Source: Rhodobacterales bacterium
GTDB lineage: Bacteria; Pseudomonadota; Alphaproteobacteria; Rhodobacterales; Rhodobacteraceae
DNA: 57,410 bases
Assembly (NCBI GenBank): GCA_025362795.1
Contig: JANYFE010000002.1
Location: 1 to 57,410, forward strand
Reading direction: 5' to 3'
Of the stretch, positions 45,006 to 54,108 are shown piece after piece. The notes beneath the pieces were generated by a model that was not told where the DNA came from, ran no database searches, and was given only the letters and a program-made list of their open reading frames with translations. The position numbers and the translations under genes are program-made. The stretch's first letter is position 1; each line of letters opens with the position of its first letter.

Positions 45006-45185
45006 CTAATGCGCTATACCCTTGACCACCACGCCGTCGCCGCTGGTCGGCTGGCATGCCGTCTCGATTTCCTGCTGCGCCACACTCAACGCTTCATCGG
45101 CCTTGCTGGCCAGCGCGGCAAGGCCGTTCGCACGTGCATAGGATGACAAGTCCCGCAAGACTTCGAGTATCCACTCATGACCCAT
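45006..45185 (-). CDS. Small conserved-looking hypothetical protein
   Basis: A 59-residue protein that starts MGHEWILEVLRDLSSYARANGLAAL and is mostly helical. GAGG lies about 5 nt before the ATG. I recall similar short proteins (HEWI...VL.DL..FA..NGL) in Rhodobacterales genomes, but no function is known. A longer frame up to 45374 has no better start evidence. Confidence 0.55.
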   Translation of the reverse strand: MGHEWILEVLRDLSSYARANGLAALASKADEALSVAQQEIETACQPTSGDGVVVKGIAH

Positions 45186-45401
45186 GCACACCTCGATGAG
45201 AATTGTTTCGCGTTTAGCAACAATCCCCGGGCCGACCCTGACAGCATCTCGAAGGAGTTCAACAGCCTTCAAGCTCATTTTCAGATAACAAGGCGGAAGG
45301 CCGCCGCATCTCTCGGCGGCAGGGCGATGAAAAACGCCCTGGCAGGTGGCGCTTGCGCCGGGACTGCTGCGCAATTTCGCAGCAACGCCGCCCGATCCGC
45401 G

Positions 45402-46745
45402 CTAGACAGTCAGCCGCTGCAACACCGCGGCGGCATAGTAGTCGCAAATCCGCTGACCCTGCGGCAACACCCGCAAATCCGCCGCCACCAGCCCGCGCCC
45501 GATCAGGGTCGCCAGCCCCTCGTCCAGCGTTGCGGTCATGCCTTGCGGCGGCAGTTTCAACACCGCCCCCGCCGCCGCCAGCTCTGCCGCCAGCCGCACC
45601 ATCCCGGCCAGCAACGCCTCCCGCGTCGCCGGGGTTTCCCGCAAGCCCGCCGCGACCAGCGCCACCGGCACCACCGGCACCACCCGGCCAATCGCCTGCA
45701 TCAGGTGCTGACCCAGATCTTCTGCCGTGGCCTGTGGCTGGGCGGCGCGAAACGCCGACAGCGACACCGGCGCGCCAAACGCCGCCGCCGCCGTGCCAAA
45801 CCCGTTGAACCGCCGCAGCACGATCCGGCCCAGCGTCGCCAAAGTAAAACCGATGATCGACAACGGCTTGCCGCGAAACCGCCGGTTGCCAGCCGCGGCG
45901 GCATCGGTCAATATCCGGTCCTCCAACACCCGGTCATAGGCAAGGCCGACCGGCACGAACACCACATCCCGCGCAGGCTCGCCCGTCATGATGTAACTCA
46001 GCAACCCCAGCTTGGCCGGACCCACCCGGCCATCCAGACTGAGCCCGCCTTCGGGGAAAATCGCCTGCGTGATGCCCTCTGCCGTCGCCATCTGCACATA
46101 GCGCGCCAGAACCCGGCGGTATAAAGCATTGCGCGAACTGCGCCGGATGAAATAGGCCCCCATCGCCCGGATCAGCCCCGACATCGGCCAGAAATGCGCC
46201 CATTCGCCCACCGCATATGAGATCGAGGCGCGCCCGGCCACCAGCCATGTCACCAGCACGTAGTCCATATTGCTGCGGTGGTTCATCACGAAAATCACCG
46301 TGGCTTTGGGGTCAATGCCACGCAACGCGATGTCGATCCGGCCAAACCGCACCCGGTAAAGCGCCCGGCTGAACCAGCGCGCCAGCCGGATCGCCACGCC
46401 GAAATACAGCGTCGTCGAAAACCCCGGCACAATCTCCCGCGCATAGCGCCGGGCTTCCTCAAACGCGACCGGCCCCGGCATGCCGGTCTCGGCGGCATGT
46501 TCGCTGACCGCCTCCAGCACCTTTGCGTCATAGACCAGCCGCGCAATCCGGTCCTGTCGCTCTGCCAGTTTGAACAGGTCAATCGGCCGGTCCAGCCGTT
46601 GGTTCAGCCGTGCCAGCGCCCGCTCCATCCGGCGGCGCAGGAACCAGCGCACCGAGGGAAACAGGAAATTAGATGCAAAACTTGTCACCGCAAAGGCGAT
46701 GATCAGGCTGAACAGCCACAGGGGCACGGCAACGGGTGCGGTCAT
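45402..46745 (-). CDS. 1-acyl-glycerol-3-phosphate/glycerol-3-phosphate acyltransferase (PlsB-like)
   Basis: A 447-residue membrane-associated acyltransferase. It has an N-terminal membrane helix, the catalytic HX4D box NHRSNMD with His156 and Asp161, and a glycerol-phosphate site in IFPEGGLS. The domain order resembles long PlsB-like enzymes of phospholipid synthesis. No partner is adjacent. Substrate preference cannot be fixed from sequence alone. Confidence 0.88.
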   Translation of the reverse strand: MTAPVAVPLWLFSLIIAFAVTSFASNFLFPSVRWFLRRRMERALARLNQRLDRPIDLFKLAERQDRIARLVYDAKVLEAVSEHAAETGMPGPVAFEEARRYAREIVPGFSTTLYFGVAIRLARWFSRALYRVRFGRIDIALRGIDPKATVIFVMNHRSNMDYVLVTWLVAGRASISYAVGEWAHFWPMSGLIRAMGAYFIRRSSRNALYRRVLARYVQMATAEGITQAIFPEGGLSLDGRVGPAKLGLLSYIMTGEPARDVVFVPVGLAYDRVLEDRILTDAAAAGNRRFRGKPLSIIGFTLATLGRIVLRRFNGFGTAAAAFGAPVSLSAFRAAQPQATAEDLGQHLMQAIGRVVPVVPVALVAAGLRETPATREALLAGMVRLAAELAAAGAVLKLPPQGMTATLDEGLATLIGRGLVAADLRVLPQGQRICDYYAAAVLQRLTV

Positions 46746-46804
46746 GCCGCAGTCATGGCACGACCGTCACACCACCGCAAACCCACCTCTATTCGGTAAG
46801 GTGT

Positions 46805-47140
46805 CTATTCGGTGTAGTAATAGTCACCGACTTCGCAAACGTTGACATGATCCTTTTCCAGAACCGACCCGTCCGAAAACTCGGCGCGGAAGTCAAAGTC
46901 GCAATAGCCATATTTGTTGTCGAAGTTCAGGTTCATCGCCGCGCCGTCGTCCAGCGTCGAATCACCCATCACGTCGCTGCCCCAGTTCTTGGCGCCAGAG
47001 TTGGTGCTGTAAAACCGATAGATCGTTACACCGGTGCCGTTGTGGATTGTCACACTGCGATCGGTAGCAGCCGCGGTCAGGGTCGAAGCAGCCAGAACAA
47101 CGGCCGCCGTGGTCAGGCGAAGCATGGTGGTTGATAGCAC
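46805..47140 (-). CDS. Secreted hypothetical protein
   Basis: A 111-residue protein with a signal peptide (LRLTTAAVVLAASTLTAAA) and a beta-rich mature part (VTIHNGTGVTIYRFY, YGYCDFDFRAEF) with two cysteines. The GTG start is preceded by AGGAGA with 5-nt spacing. I recall similar secreted proteins in Rhodobacterales, but no function is known. Confidence 0.7.
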   Translation of the reverse strand: MLSTTMLRLTTAAVVLAASTLTAAATDRSVTIHNGTGVTIYRFYSTNSGAKNWGSDVMGDSTLDDGAAMNLNFDNKYGYCDFDFRAEFSDGSVLEKDHVNVCEVGDYYYTE

Positions 47141-47285
47141 GATGGTCTCCTTGGTCTTTTTTGTTCAATGGACAGGATTCTAATCAAGAAGCCGCCCAAT
47201 TCAAGGCGTTATTCAGGCCAAAAACCGCAACAACCGGCCTGCCGCACCACAGCCCGTGCAGGCACCCAAACCCGTGCCATGCGCG

Positions 47286-49715
47286 CTATACCGCCAGCAG
47301 CCGCCCCGGCATCGTCAGCACCGCCCGACAGCGCAGATCGGTTGCCGAAAACCCGGCGCTGATCTCGAAAGCCCCGGCCTCGACGCGCCATTCCCCCGCT
47401 GCTACGTCAAAGAACGCAAAGGCCCGCGGCTCCAGATCGAACCGCACCACCTGCGCAGCACCCGCCGCCAGCGTCACCTTGGCAAAGCCCTTCAGCTCTT
47501 TCTTCGGGCGCGGCACGCTGGCTTCCGGATCGCCGACATAGACCTGCACCACCGTGGTGCCGCTGCGCTCGCCGGTGTTGGTCAGCGTCACCTCCACCGT
47601 CCCATCCGCCGCAACCATCATCCCGGACAGATCGAAACTGGTGTAGCCCAGCCCGTGACCAAAGGCGAACATCGGGTCAATCCCCAGCCGGTCATAATGC
47701 CGGTAGCCAACGAACACGCCCTCCTCATATCGGACATGGCCGTTCAGCCCCGGATAGATCTCGGCATCCTGACTGTGGGTCGGATTGTCGGCCCAGTGCT
47801 TTGGAAAGGTCTGCGCCAGCCGCCCGGTCGGTTCCGCATCACCGAACAAAACGTCCGCAATCGCATGGCCTGCCTCCTGTCCCGGATACCACGCCTGCAC
47901 CACGGCCCGCGCCTGACCCAGCCACGGCATCTCGACCGGCCCGCCGGTCTGCAACACCACCACCGTATCCGGATTGGCCGCCAGCACCGCCGCAATCAGA
48001 TCGTCCTGTCGCCCCGGCAGCCGGATGTCCTGCAAATCCGACCCTTCGGTGTCCCATTCCGCATTGCGCCCGACGCACAGCACCACCCGGTCCGCCGCCC
48101 GCGCCACCGCAACCGCCTCGGCAATCTCTGCATCCCCCATCGGATAGCCGATCCCGACCCGCAGTGCCGAAAACGCCAGATTGGCCCCGGCATGCGCGGC
48201 AAACTCCACCACCACCTGGTGCGCCCGCCCCGCTGTCAGCGTGACCTCGCCCACCACCTCGTCACAGCCCTCCTCAAAGAACGTCCGCCCCGGCGTCCAC
48301 CCGGTCCAGGCATCCGCCACCAGCACACCATCCACCAGCACCCGCGCCACCCCGGCACAGAACACGCCCACGTGGTGCACCCCTGACACCTGCGGCACAT
48401 AAACTCCGCTGACTCGGGCCGAGAAATTCGCAGGGTCCAGAACCGCCCCGCCGAACGGCGGGATCCAGAACGCCGTCACATCAGCCACCGGTTCGGAATG
48501 CACCGGCCCCCGGGCAAAATCACGCCCCGCAAAGAATTCGACCGTGAAATCGCCCGACAGTTGCGGCTGGAACCGGTCCGCCGAACAGCCCGGCGCAAAC
48601 CGCAGCGCCGCCTCGCCCAACTTCGCCACCAACCCGTCCCACGGGCTGACCCGGTAATGCGGGTTCAACTGCGCCGACCCGCCGCCCATGATCTGCGCCA
48701 CCCGTGCATTCGGCCCGATCACCGCCACCGTGCCCGCGCGCCCCAGCGGCAGCAACCCGTCGTTCTGCAACAACACCGCCCCTTCCGCCCCCGCCCGCCG
48801 GATCAGCGCCCGGTGCTCCGGCCGGTCCTCCGCCTTTTCCTCGTGCCCCCGCACTTCCGCCAAGGCCCCGGTCCGCTGCATCAGCCGCAGCACATTGCCA
48901 CAGCGTTCACGCACCGTGGCTGCCGTCACCAGCCCCGCCGCCACCGCTGCCACCAGCTTCTCGCCCCGGTCCCGCGACGGCCCCGGCATTTCCAGATCCA
49001 GCCCCGCATTCACCGTAGGCTCGGTCGAGCGTGAGCCGAACCAATCCGACATCACCGCGCCGTCAAATCCCCAGTCGTCCCTTAAGACCTGAGTCAAGGT
49101 CCAGTGGTTCTCCGCCGCATAAGTCCCGCCAACCTTGTTATACGACGACATGATCGCCCAGGTGCGTCCCCGCTTCACCGCCGCCTCGAATGGCACCAGA
49201 TAAACTTCGCGCAACGTCCGCTCATCAATATCGGAACTCATCGTTGTGCGCTCAATCTCGCTTTCATTGCCGATATAATGCTTGATCGTCGCGCTGATCC
49301 CCTGCCCCTGAAGCCCCTGAATAAAGCCGACCGCCAATTCAGCCGTCAGGATCGGGTCTTCCGAGTAACATTCAAAGTTCCGGCCGTTCGTCACTGACCG
49401 CTGGATATTCACGGTTGGCGCCAAAGACACATGCGCCCCTTTCGATTTGACCTCTGTGGCGAGTGCCGCACCAATCTCCCGCGCCAGTTCCGGGTTCCAG
49501 CTTGCGCCAATGGCAATCCCGACCGGAAACGCCGCCGATTTGACGCCACCCACCAATGACCCGCCACCCCGCGCCCCGTTCGGCCCATCCGTCACCCGCA
49601 GCTTGCCGATCCCCAGCCGGGGAATTGCCGGAAGCGACCAGAAATCCTCGCCCGCCAACAGCGATATCTGCTCCGCCAGCGTCATCTGATCCAATAGCGC
49701 GTTGATCTCGGTCAT
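47286..49715 (-). CDS. Beta-glucosidase-type glycoside hydrolase family 3
   Basis: An 809-residue enzyme. The N-terminal TIM-barrel domain carries RVTDGPNGARG, KHYIGNE at 145-151 and the nucleophile Asp224 in VMSDWF. A PA14-like insert (about residues 385-500) lies in the alpha/beta domain, and a fibronectin III-like end closes the protein. No signal peptide is seen. Start MTEINALLDQ follows GGAGA. It hydrolyses beta-glucosides or related sugars. It is divergent from deoD, and no sugar transporter is adjacent. Confidence 0.93.
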   Translation of the reverse strand: MTEINALLDQMTLAEQISLLAGEDFWSLPAIPRLGIGKLRVTDGPNGARGGGSLVGGVKSAAFPVGIAIGASWNPELAREIGAALATEVKSKGAHVSLAPTVNIQRSVTNGRNFECYSEDPILTAELAVGFIQGLQGQGISATIKHYIGNESEIERTTMSSDIDERTLREVYLVPFEAAVKRGRTWAIMSSYNKVGGTYAAENHWTLTQVLRDDWGFDGAVMSDWFGSRSTEPTVNAGLDLEMPGPSRDRGEKLVAAVAAGLVTAATVRERCGNVLRLMQRTGALAEVRGHEEKAEDRPEHRALIRRAGAEGAVLLQNDGLLPLGRAGTVAVIGPNARVAQIMGGGSAQLNPHYRVSPWDGLVAKLGEAALRFAPGCSADRFQPQLSGDFTVEFFAGRDFARGPVHSEPVADVTAFWIPPFGGAVLDPANFSARVSGVYVPQVSGVHHVGVFCAGVARVLVDGVLVADAWTGWTPGRTFFEEGCDEVVGEVTLTAGRAHQVVVEFAAHAGANLAFSALRVGIGYPMGDAEIAEAVAVARAADRVVLCVGRNAEWDTEGSDLQDIRLPGRQDDLIAAVLAANPDTVVVLQTGGPVEMPWLGQARAVVQAWYPGQEAGHAIADVLFGDAEPTGRLAQTFPKHWADNPTHSQDAEIYPGLNGHVRYEEGVFVGYRHYDRLGIDPMFAFGHGLGYTSFDLSGMMVAADGTVEVTLTNTGERSGTTVVQVYVGDPEASVPRPKKELKGFAKVTLAAGAAQVVRFDLEPRAFAFFDVAAGEWRVEAGAFEISAGFSATDLRCRAVLTMPGRLLAV

Positions 49716-49818
49716 CGTTCTCTCCCGGGGGGCGAATCGCCCCGTGTTGTCCCCAACCTCGCACCCCCTTTCCCAGACCCCAAGCCTGACATAGCCTGCG
49801 CCAAACAGGAGAACCCCA

Positions 49819-50523
49819 ATGACCTTCCATATCGGTGCCAAACCCGGCGACATCGCCGAAACCGTCCTCTTGCCCGGTGACCCCTACCGCGCCAAATGGG
49901 CCGCGCAAAAATACCTTGAAAACCCGGTTCTGGTGAACGAGGTGCGCGGCATGCTCGGCTATACCGGCACCTACAAGGGCCACCGCGTCACCATCCACGG
50001 CTCTGGCATGGGCATGCCCTCGCTGTCGATCTACGCCAACGAACTGATCCGCGACTACGGGGCGCAAACCCTGATCCGCATCGGGTCCGCCGGGGCCCTG
50101 CAATCGCACGTCAAAGTCCGCGATGTCGTGCTGGCCCAGACCGCATCGACCAACGGCAGCCCCTCGCGTTCGATCTTCCGCGAGTTGAACTTCGCCCCCT
50201 GCGCCGATTTCGGCCTGCTGACCGCCGCGCACAAAGCCGCGCTGAAAATCGGCGTCCCGGTCCATGTCGGCGGCATCTATTCCTCTGACACATTCTACGA
50301 CGAACGCCAGGATCTCAGCGACCAGTTGCAGCGCCACGGCACGCTGTGTGTCGAGATGGAGGCTGCAGAACTGTATATGCTCGCCGCCCGCCACCAGCGC
50401 CGCGCTTTGGCCGTGCTGACGATCTCCGATCACATCCTGACCCACGAAGCCCTGCCCGCCGATCAGCGCGAAACCAGTTTTGGCGCGATGGTAGAGGTGG
50501 CGCTGGAGGCAGCCTTTGCCTGA
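49819..50523 (+). CDS. deoD: Purine nucleoside phosphorylase, DeoD type
   Basis: A 234-residue hexameric enzyme that cleaves purine (deoxy)nucleosides with phosphate. It has the phosphate site [18 protein letters not shown], the central RIGSAGAL, and the purine/ribose site [15 protein letters not shown] with SDH. Length is normal. It is a single gene in front of a 286-bp gap. Confidence 0.96.
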   Translation: MTFHIGAKPGDIAETVLLPGDPYRAKWAAQKYLENPVLVNEVRGMLGYTGTYKGHRVTIHGSGMGMPSLSIYANELIRDYGAQTLIRIGSAGALQSHVKVRDVVLAQTASTNGSPSRSIFRELNFAPCADFGLLTAAHKAALKIGVPVHVGGIYSSDTFYDERQDLSDQLQRHGTLCVEMEAAELYMLAARHQRRALAVLTISDHILTHEALPADQRETSFGAMVEVALEAAFA

Positions 50524-50809
50524 CCATCCGCCCCTCGCGTCAACGCAAAGCCCTGTCAGGGCACTGCGCAGCCCAACCCGCGCTAAATCCGGGCAGTGTT
50601 AACGTCGAATCACCCACGCCACGCTGTTTTGCAGCGCCCCTTGGGTGGTGACGCCGGCAAGACGTCGGCAAGACGTGGGCAAGACAGTGATCTTTCCGCC
50701 CGGCACCGGTGTCGTCTGCGGTTAACTCAGCGTCCGCAGCCCCGTGCCACTCCGCGGTTGCCCCGGCGCACCACCTCTGCTTCACTCGCCCTAAATCCCG
50801 GAGCCTGTC
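50524..50809. other. Intergenic gap with an 11-bp minisatellite
   Basis: This 286-bp gap has no supported gene. It contains three consecutive 11-bp units (CGGCAAGACGT, CGGCAAGACGT, GGGCAAGACAG) at 50655-50687. The promoter of the following SHMT-like gene must lie here. Confidence 0.7.
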
Positions 50810-52126
50810 ATGCCAAACCTTGCCTCTCGCCTTTGGGTTCCTGCCCATGCCGAAGCCCTGATCCAGCGCTTAGCCACTGAAACCGCAGCAGATTCCGCCA
50901 CCGTCGATGCCCGGATCGAACATCTGATCCAAAACAACGCCCAAATCCACGACCGCGACTGTTTCAACCTCAACCCCGCCACCAACATCATGAATCCCCG
51001 CGCCGAAGCCGCCCTGTCGCGCGGTCTGGGCAGCCGTCCCTCCTTGGGTTATCCCGGCGACAAATACGAGATGGGCCTTGAATCCATTGAAGAAATCGAG
51101 GTCATCTGCGCCGAACTCGCCGCCGAAGTGTTCCAATCCCGCTATGCCGAAATCCGGGTCGGCTCGGGCGCTTTGGCCAATCTTTACGGCTTCATGGCAT
51201 TGTCCAAGCCCGGCGACTGCATCATCGCCCCGCCGCCCGCGATCGGCGGCCACGTCACCCACCACGCCGCCGGATGCGCCGGTCTTTACGGTTTGTTAAC
51301 CCATTCCGCACCGGTCGATAGTGACGGCTATACCATTGATATCGCAGCACTTCGCACGCTTGCGCATCAGGTCAGGCCCAAGATCATCACCCTCGGCTCC
51401 AGCCTCAACCTGTTTCCCCACCCCATCGCCGAAGCGCGCGCCATCGCCGATGAGGTCGGCGCGAAACTGCTGTTTGACGCCGCCCACCAATGCGGCATCA
51501 TCGCGGGCGGTGCATGGCCTAACCCCTTGAATCAAGGCGCACATCTGATGACGATGAGCACTTACAAAAGCCTCGGCGGCCCCGCCGGCGGCCTGATCGT
51601 CACCAACGATGCCGCCATCGCCGAACGCCTTGACGCCATCGCCTACCCCGGCCTGACCGCCAACTTCGACGCCGCCAAATCCGCAGCCCTCGCCATCACC
51701 CTGCTGGACTGGCGCGACCATGGCAAAGCCTATGCCCGCGCCATGATTGACCTCGCCCAAGCCCTTGCTGCGGAACTGAAATCCCTCGGCCTGCCACTTT
51801 ACGAAACCGACCACGGGATGACCCAAAGCCACCAGTTCGCCATCGAAGCCGCAGCCTTTGGCGGTGGCCAGACCGCCTCCAAGACCCTGCGGAAAGCGGG
51901 TTTTCTGGCCTGCGGCATCGGCCTGCCCATCGCCGCCGTCGATGGCGATCTGAACGGCCTGCGCATCGGCACCCCCGAACTCGCCAGACGCGGCGTGACC
52001 CTTGCGGATATCCCCCAACTTGCGGCATTGATCGCGGAAGGCCTGCGTTCCAACGCGCCAGAAACCATCTCCCCCCGCACCGCCGCATTTCGCGCCCGGT
52101 TTCAGGGGTTCCACTACATGAGGTAG
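50810..52126 (+). CDS. Serine hydroxymethyltransferase-like PLP enzyme
   Basis: A 438-residue fold-type I PLP protein of the SHMT family. The Schiff-base Lys253 lies in STYKSLGGPAGG, where normal SHMT has THK and RGPRGG; PLP-binding Asp223/His226 (FDAAHQ) are kept; GYPGDKYEMG replaces the usual GYPGxRYYGG; the substrate carboxylate Arg in LRIGTPELARRG is kept. It is probably a divergent paralog, perhaps with another amino-acid or aldol substrate, rather than the housekeeping glyA. Only 2 bp separate it from the aldo/keto reductase gene, so they form an operon. Confidence 0.88.
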   Translation: MPNLASRLWVPAHAEALIQRLATETAADSATVDARIEHLIQNNAQIHDRDCFNLNPATNIMNPRAEAALSRGLGSRPSLGYPGDKYEMGLESIEEIEVICAELAAEVFQSRYAEIRVGSGALANLYGFMALSKPGDCIIAPPPAIGGHVTHHAAGCAGLYGLLTHSAPVDSDGYTIDIAALRTLAHQVRPKIITLGSSLNLFPHPIAEARAIADEVGAKLLFDAAHQCGIIAGGAWPNPLNQGAHLMTMSTYKSLGGPAGGLIVTNDAAIAERLDAIAYPGLTANFDAAKSAALAITLLDWRDHGKAYARAMIDLAQALAAELKSLGLPLYETDHGMTQSHQFAIEAAAFGGGQTASKTLRKAGFLACGIGLPIAAVDGDLNGLRIGTPELARRGVTLADIPQLAALIAEGLRSNAPETISPRTAAFRARFQGFHYMR

Positions 52127-52128
52127 AC

Positions 52129-53112
52129 ATGAAATATCGTCTGCTCGGGGCCACTGGACCCAGAGTCTCTGCCATTGGCCTCGGCTGCATGTCGTTCGGC
52201 GGCATCTTCGGCACGACGGATGACGCAACCAGCCTGCGCTGTCTGGACGCCGCCTATAACCACGGCATCACGTTCCTCGATACGGCCAACATCTATGGCA
52301 TGGGCCGGTCGGAACAGGTGCTTGGCAAATGGCTGGCCTTGCGCAAACCGAACATCGTGCTGGCCACAAAAGCCAGTATCGTCAACGGCCCTGAACGCCG
52401 CTTCGACAATTCAGCCAAATATTTACGGGATGAACTTCACCTGTCGCTGCGCCGCCTTGGCGTGGATCATGTGGACTTATTCTACATTCACCGCCGCGAA
52501 ACCTCGCGCCCGGTAGAAGAGGTTGCAGACATCTTGGGCCGCATGATCGACGAGGGGTTGATCGGCGGCTATGGCCTGTCCGAAGTCTCACCCACCACCC
52601 TGCGCCGCGCTCATGTCGTCCGGCCATGTGCCGCGGTGCAGAACGAATATTCGCTATGGACCCGCCTGCCCGAATTGGGCCTGATCCAGACCTGCGCCGA
52701 ACTGGGCGTGGCCTTTGTCCCGTTCTCACCGCTGGCAAGGGGCGCCTTTGGCCAGCGCGGCATCGACCCCACAGCTTTGGCACCGGGCGATTTCCGCCTG
52801 ACCATCCCGCGGTTCCAAGGCCCGCACTGGGCGATGAACCAAGCCCGCCTTGCCGCCTTTCGCAGTTTTGCCGCAGACCGCGGATTGACCCCGCCCGCTC
52901 TGGCCTTGACGTGGATTCTCGATCAGGGTCAACATCTTATCCCGATCCCAGGTACCCGAACCGCCGAAAATCTGGCCGATTGGGCTGGGGCCGCCGACGT
53001 CACGCTCACCGCCGAAGACCGCGGCGCGTTGGCCCGCATCCTGCCGGTTGGCTGGGCCTATGGCGACCGCTACGGTCCGGACCAAAGCGCCTCGGTCGAA
53101 CATTACTGCTAG
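52129..53112 (+). CDS. Aldo/keto reductase
   Basis: A 327-residue TIM-barrel NADPH oxidoreductase with catalytic Asp51, Tyr56 and Lys81 and a His in YIHRRE. The C-terminal cofactor part is IPIPGTRTAENLADW. It is immediately downstream of the SHMT-like gene, which suggests that it reduces or oxidises an aldehyde made by that enzyme. The substrate is unknown. Confidence 0.93.
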   Translation: MKYRLLGATGPRVSAIGLGCMSFGGIFGTTDDATSLRCLDAAYNHGITFLDTANIYGMGRSEQVLGKWLALRKPNIVLATKASIVNGPERRFDNSAKYLRDELHLSLRRLGVDHVDLFYIHRRETSRPVEEVADILGRMIDEGLIGGYGLSEVSPTTLRRAHVVRPCAAVQNEYSLWTRLPELGLIQTCAELGVAFVPFSPLARGAFGQRGIDPTALAPGDFRLTIPRFQGPHWAMNQARLAAFRSFAADRGLTPPALALTWILDQGQHLIPIPGTRTAENLADWAGAADVTLTAEDRGALARILPVGWAYGDRYGPDQSASVEHYC

Positions 53113-53266
53113 GCTCCGCACCACGACCGATCGGCCCGGGCACACCGTGGGGAACAACGGCACACCTTGGCAACGGACTGCGGCAACATGGGCATAGCAC
53201 TGCCGTCCGATGACCAGAACGGCATCGGTCGGCACAGGCTGACTGGCACGCGGGTCAACATCGCCG

Positions 53267-53980
53267 TCAGGCGGTTGCCGCCTGCATTGGGGCTGCGAAG
53301 CTGCCGGAATGCACCAACTCCAACGGTGCAATCGGCTTTTGCGACAAGCGTGCCGGCAACGCGAACGTCTGCATCACCGCCGCCCGCCGCACCGCCGAAT
53401 ACTCCGCTGGCATCCGCAAGACGCCGTATTGCCGGCCATCCTCGCCATTGCGATAGGTCTCGCCCAGCCGGGTGACATCATAGCCGATCTGGCGCAGCGC
53501 CCGCATCAGATGCAGCGATGACAGACAGATCAGCTCCTCCGCCCCATGCCGGCGCACCAGATCGACAAGCCCGTCAATGATCAGCCGCATACACTCCGTC
53601 CGCTCGGCCTGCGTGGTCAAGTCGTTGGAAATGACCAGTCTTGTGCACTCCCACACCTTCGGCGTGGCGATGTCGACCGACATGATATGCGGCGGAATAT
53701 GCGGCAGTTTGCCGGAATAGGCATCGCGCAACATGTAGGTATGCTGCCCCCATGTCGCCGTGGTTGCCATGGCCCGCGCCCCGCCAACCACCACGCCATC
53801 GCGTAGAACCAGCGAGTAATGCGCCACCGGCGTGTCGTACTGATCCATCTCGACCGTGTCATTGTGGGGGACGTCCCATTTCAACTCATCGACAAAGATC
53901 TTCTTCCGCAACGCAAGAAACTCGTAGAACGCCCGGCCGTGGCGGTGAAAGTCAGAGAAGTCGAATCGGATATTTTCCAT
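53267..53980 (-). CDS. luxI: Acyl-homoserine-lactone synthase, LuxI family
   Basis: A 237-residue protein with the complete LuxI fingerprint: Arg25, Phe29, Trp35, Asp46 and Asp49 in LALRKKIFVDELKWD...MDQYD, spaced as in LuxI, then GGARAM and the acceptor-site Glu and Arg in WECTRLV. It makes an N-acyl-homoserine lactone from SAM and acyl-ACP. The start MENIRF follows GGGGGA; an ATG at 53998 is an alternative. It lies downstream of luxR on the same strand. A 30-bp inverted repeat lies just before it. The acyl chain cannot be predicted. Confidence 0.93.
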   Translation of the reverse strand: MENIRFDFSDFHRHGRAFYEFLALRKKIFVDELKWDVPHNDTVEMDQYDTPVAHYSLVLRDGVVVGGARAMATTATWGQHTYMLRDAYSGKLPHIPPHIMSVDIATPKVWECTRLVISNDLTTQAERTECMRLIIDGLVDLVRRHGAEELICLSSLHLMRALRQIGYDVTRLGETYRNGEDGRQYGVLRMPAEYSAVRRAAVMQTFALPARLSQKPIAPLELVHSGSFAAPMQAATA

Positions 53981-54000
53981 GTTAGTCCCCCAAGACATGT

Positions 54001-54030
54001 AGCAGTTCGTAAGCTAATGCTTAAACTGCT
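54001..54030. promoter_or_regulatory. Inverted repeat upstream of luxI (candidate LuxR-binding site)
   Basis: AGCAGTTCGTAAGC and GCTTAAACTGCT are complementary apart from two extra bases (CG) on the left, with TAAT between. The repeat ends about 21 bp before the luxI start. It is not followed by a U tract on the luxR-luxI strand, so an operator is more likely than a terminator. Confidence 0.5.
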
Positions 54031-54108
54031 GTAAGTTGTATTGCTTGCTGAATCTGACACCATGAGTGGAAAAGCTGCACAACTGTGCAATCTAATGCCG
54101 ATCAACGG

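Noticed and set aside
43369-45009. 546-residue plus-strand ORF antisense to the helicase
   Set aside because: The composition is typical of a shadow frame in high-GC DNA, and the helicase motifs on the other strand are clear.
47256-48386. Long plus-strand ORF within the GH3 gene
   Set aside because: It is low in complexity and overlaps an intact beta-glucosidase.
50655-50687. CRISPR-like array
   Set aside because: The units are 11 bp and directly joined, with no spacers and no cas genes.
50596-50880. 94-residue ORF through the minisatellite
   Set aside because: It consists largely of repeat and Arg/Pro-rich sequence and overlaps the start of the SHMT-like gene.
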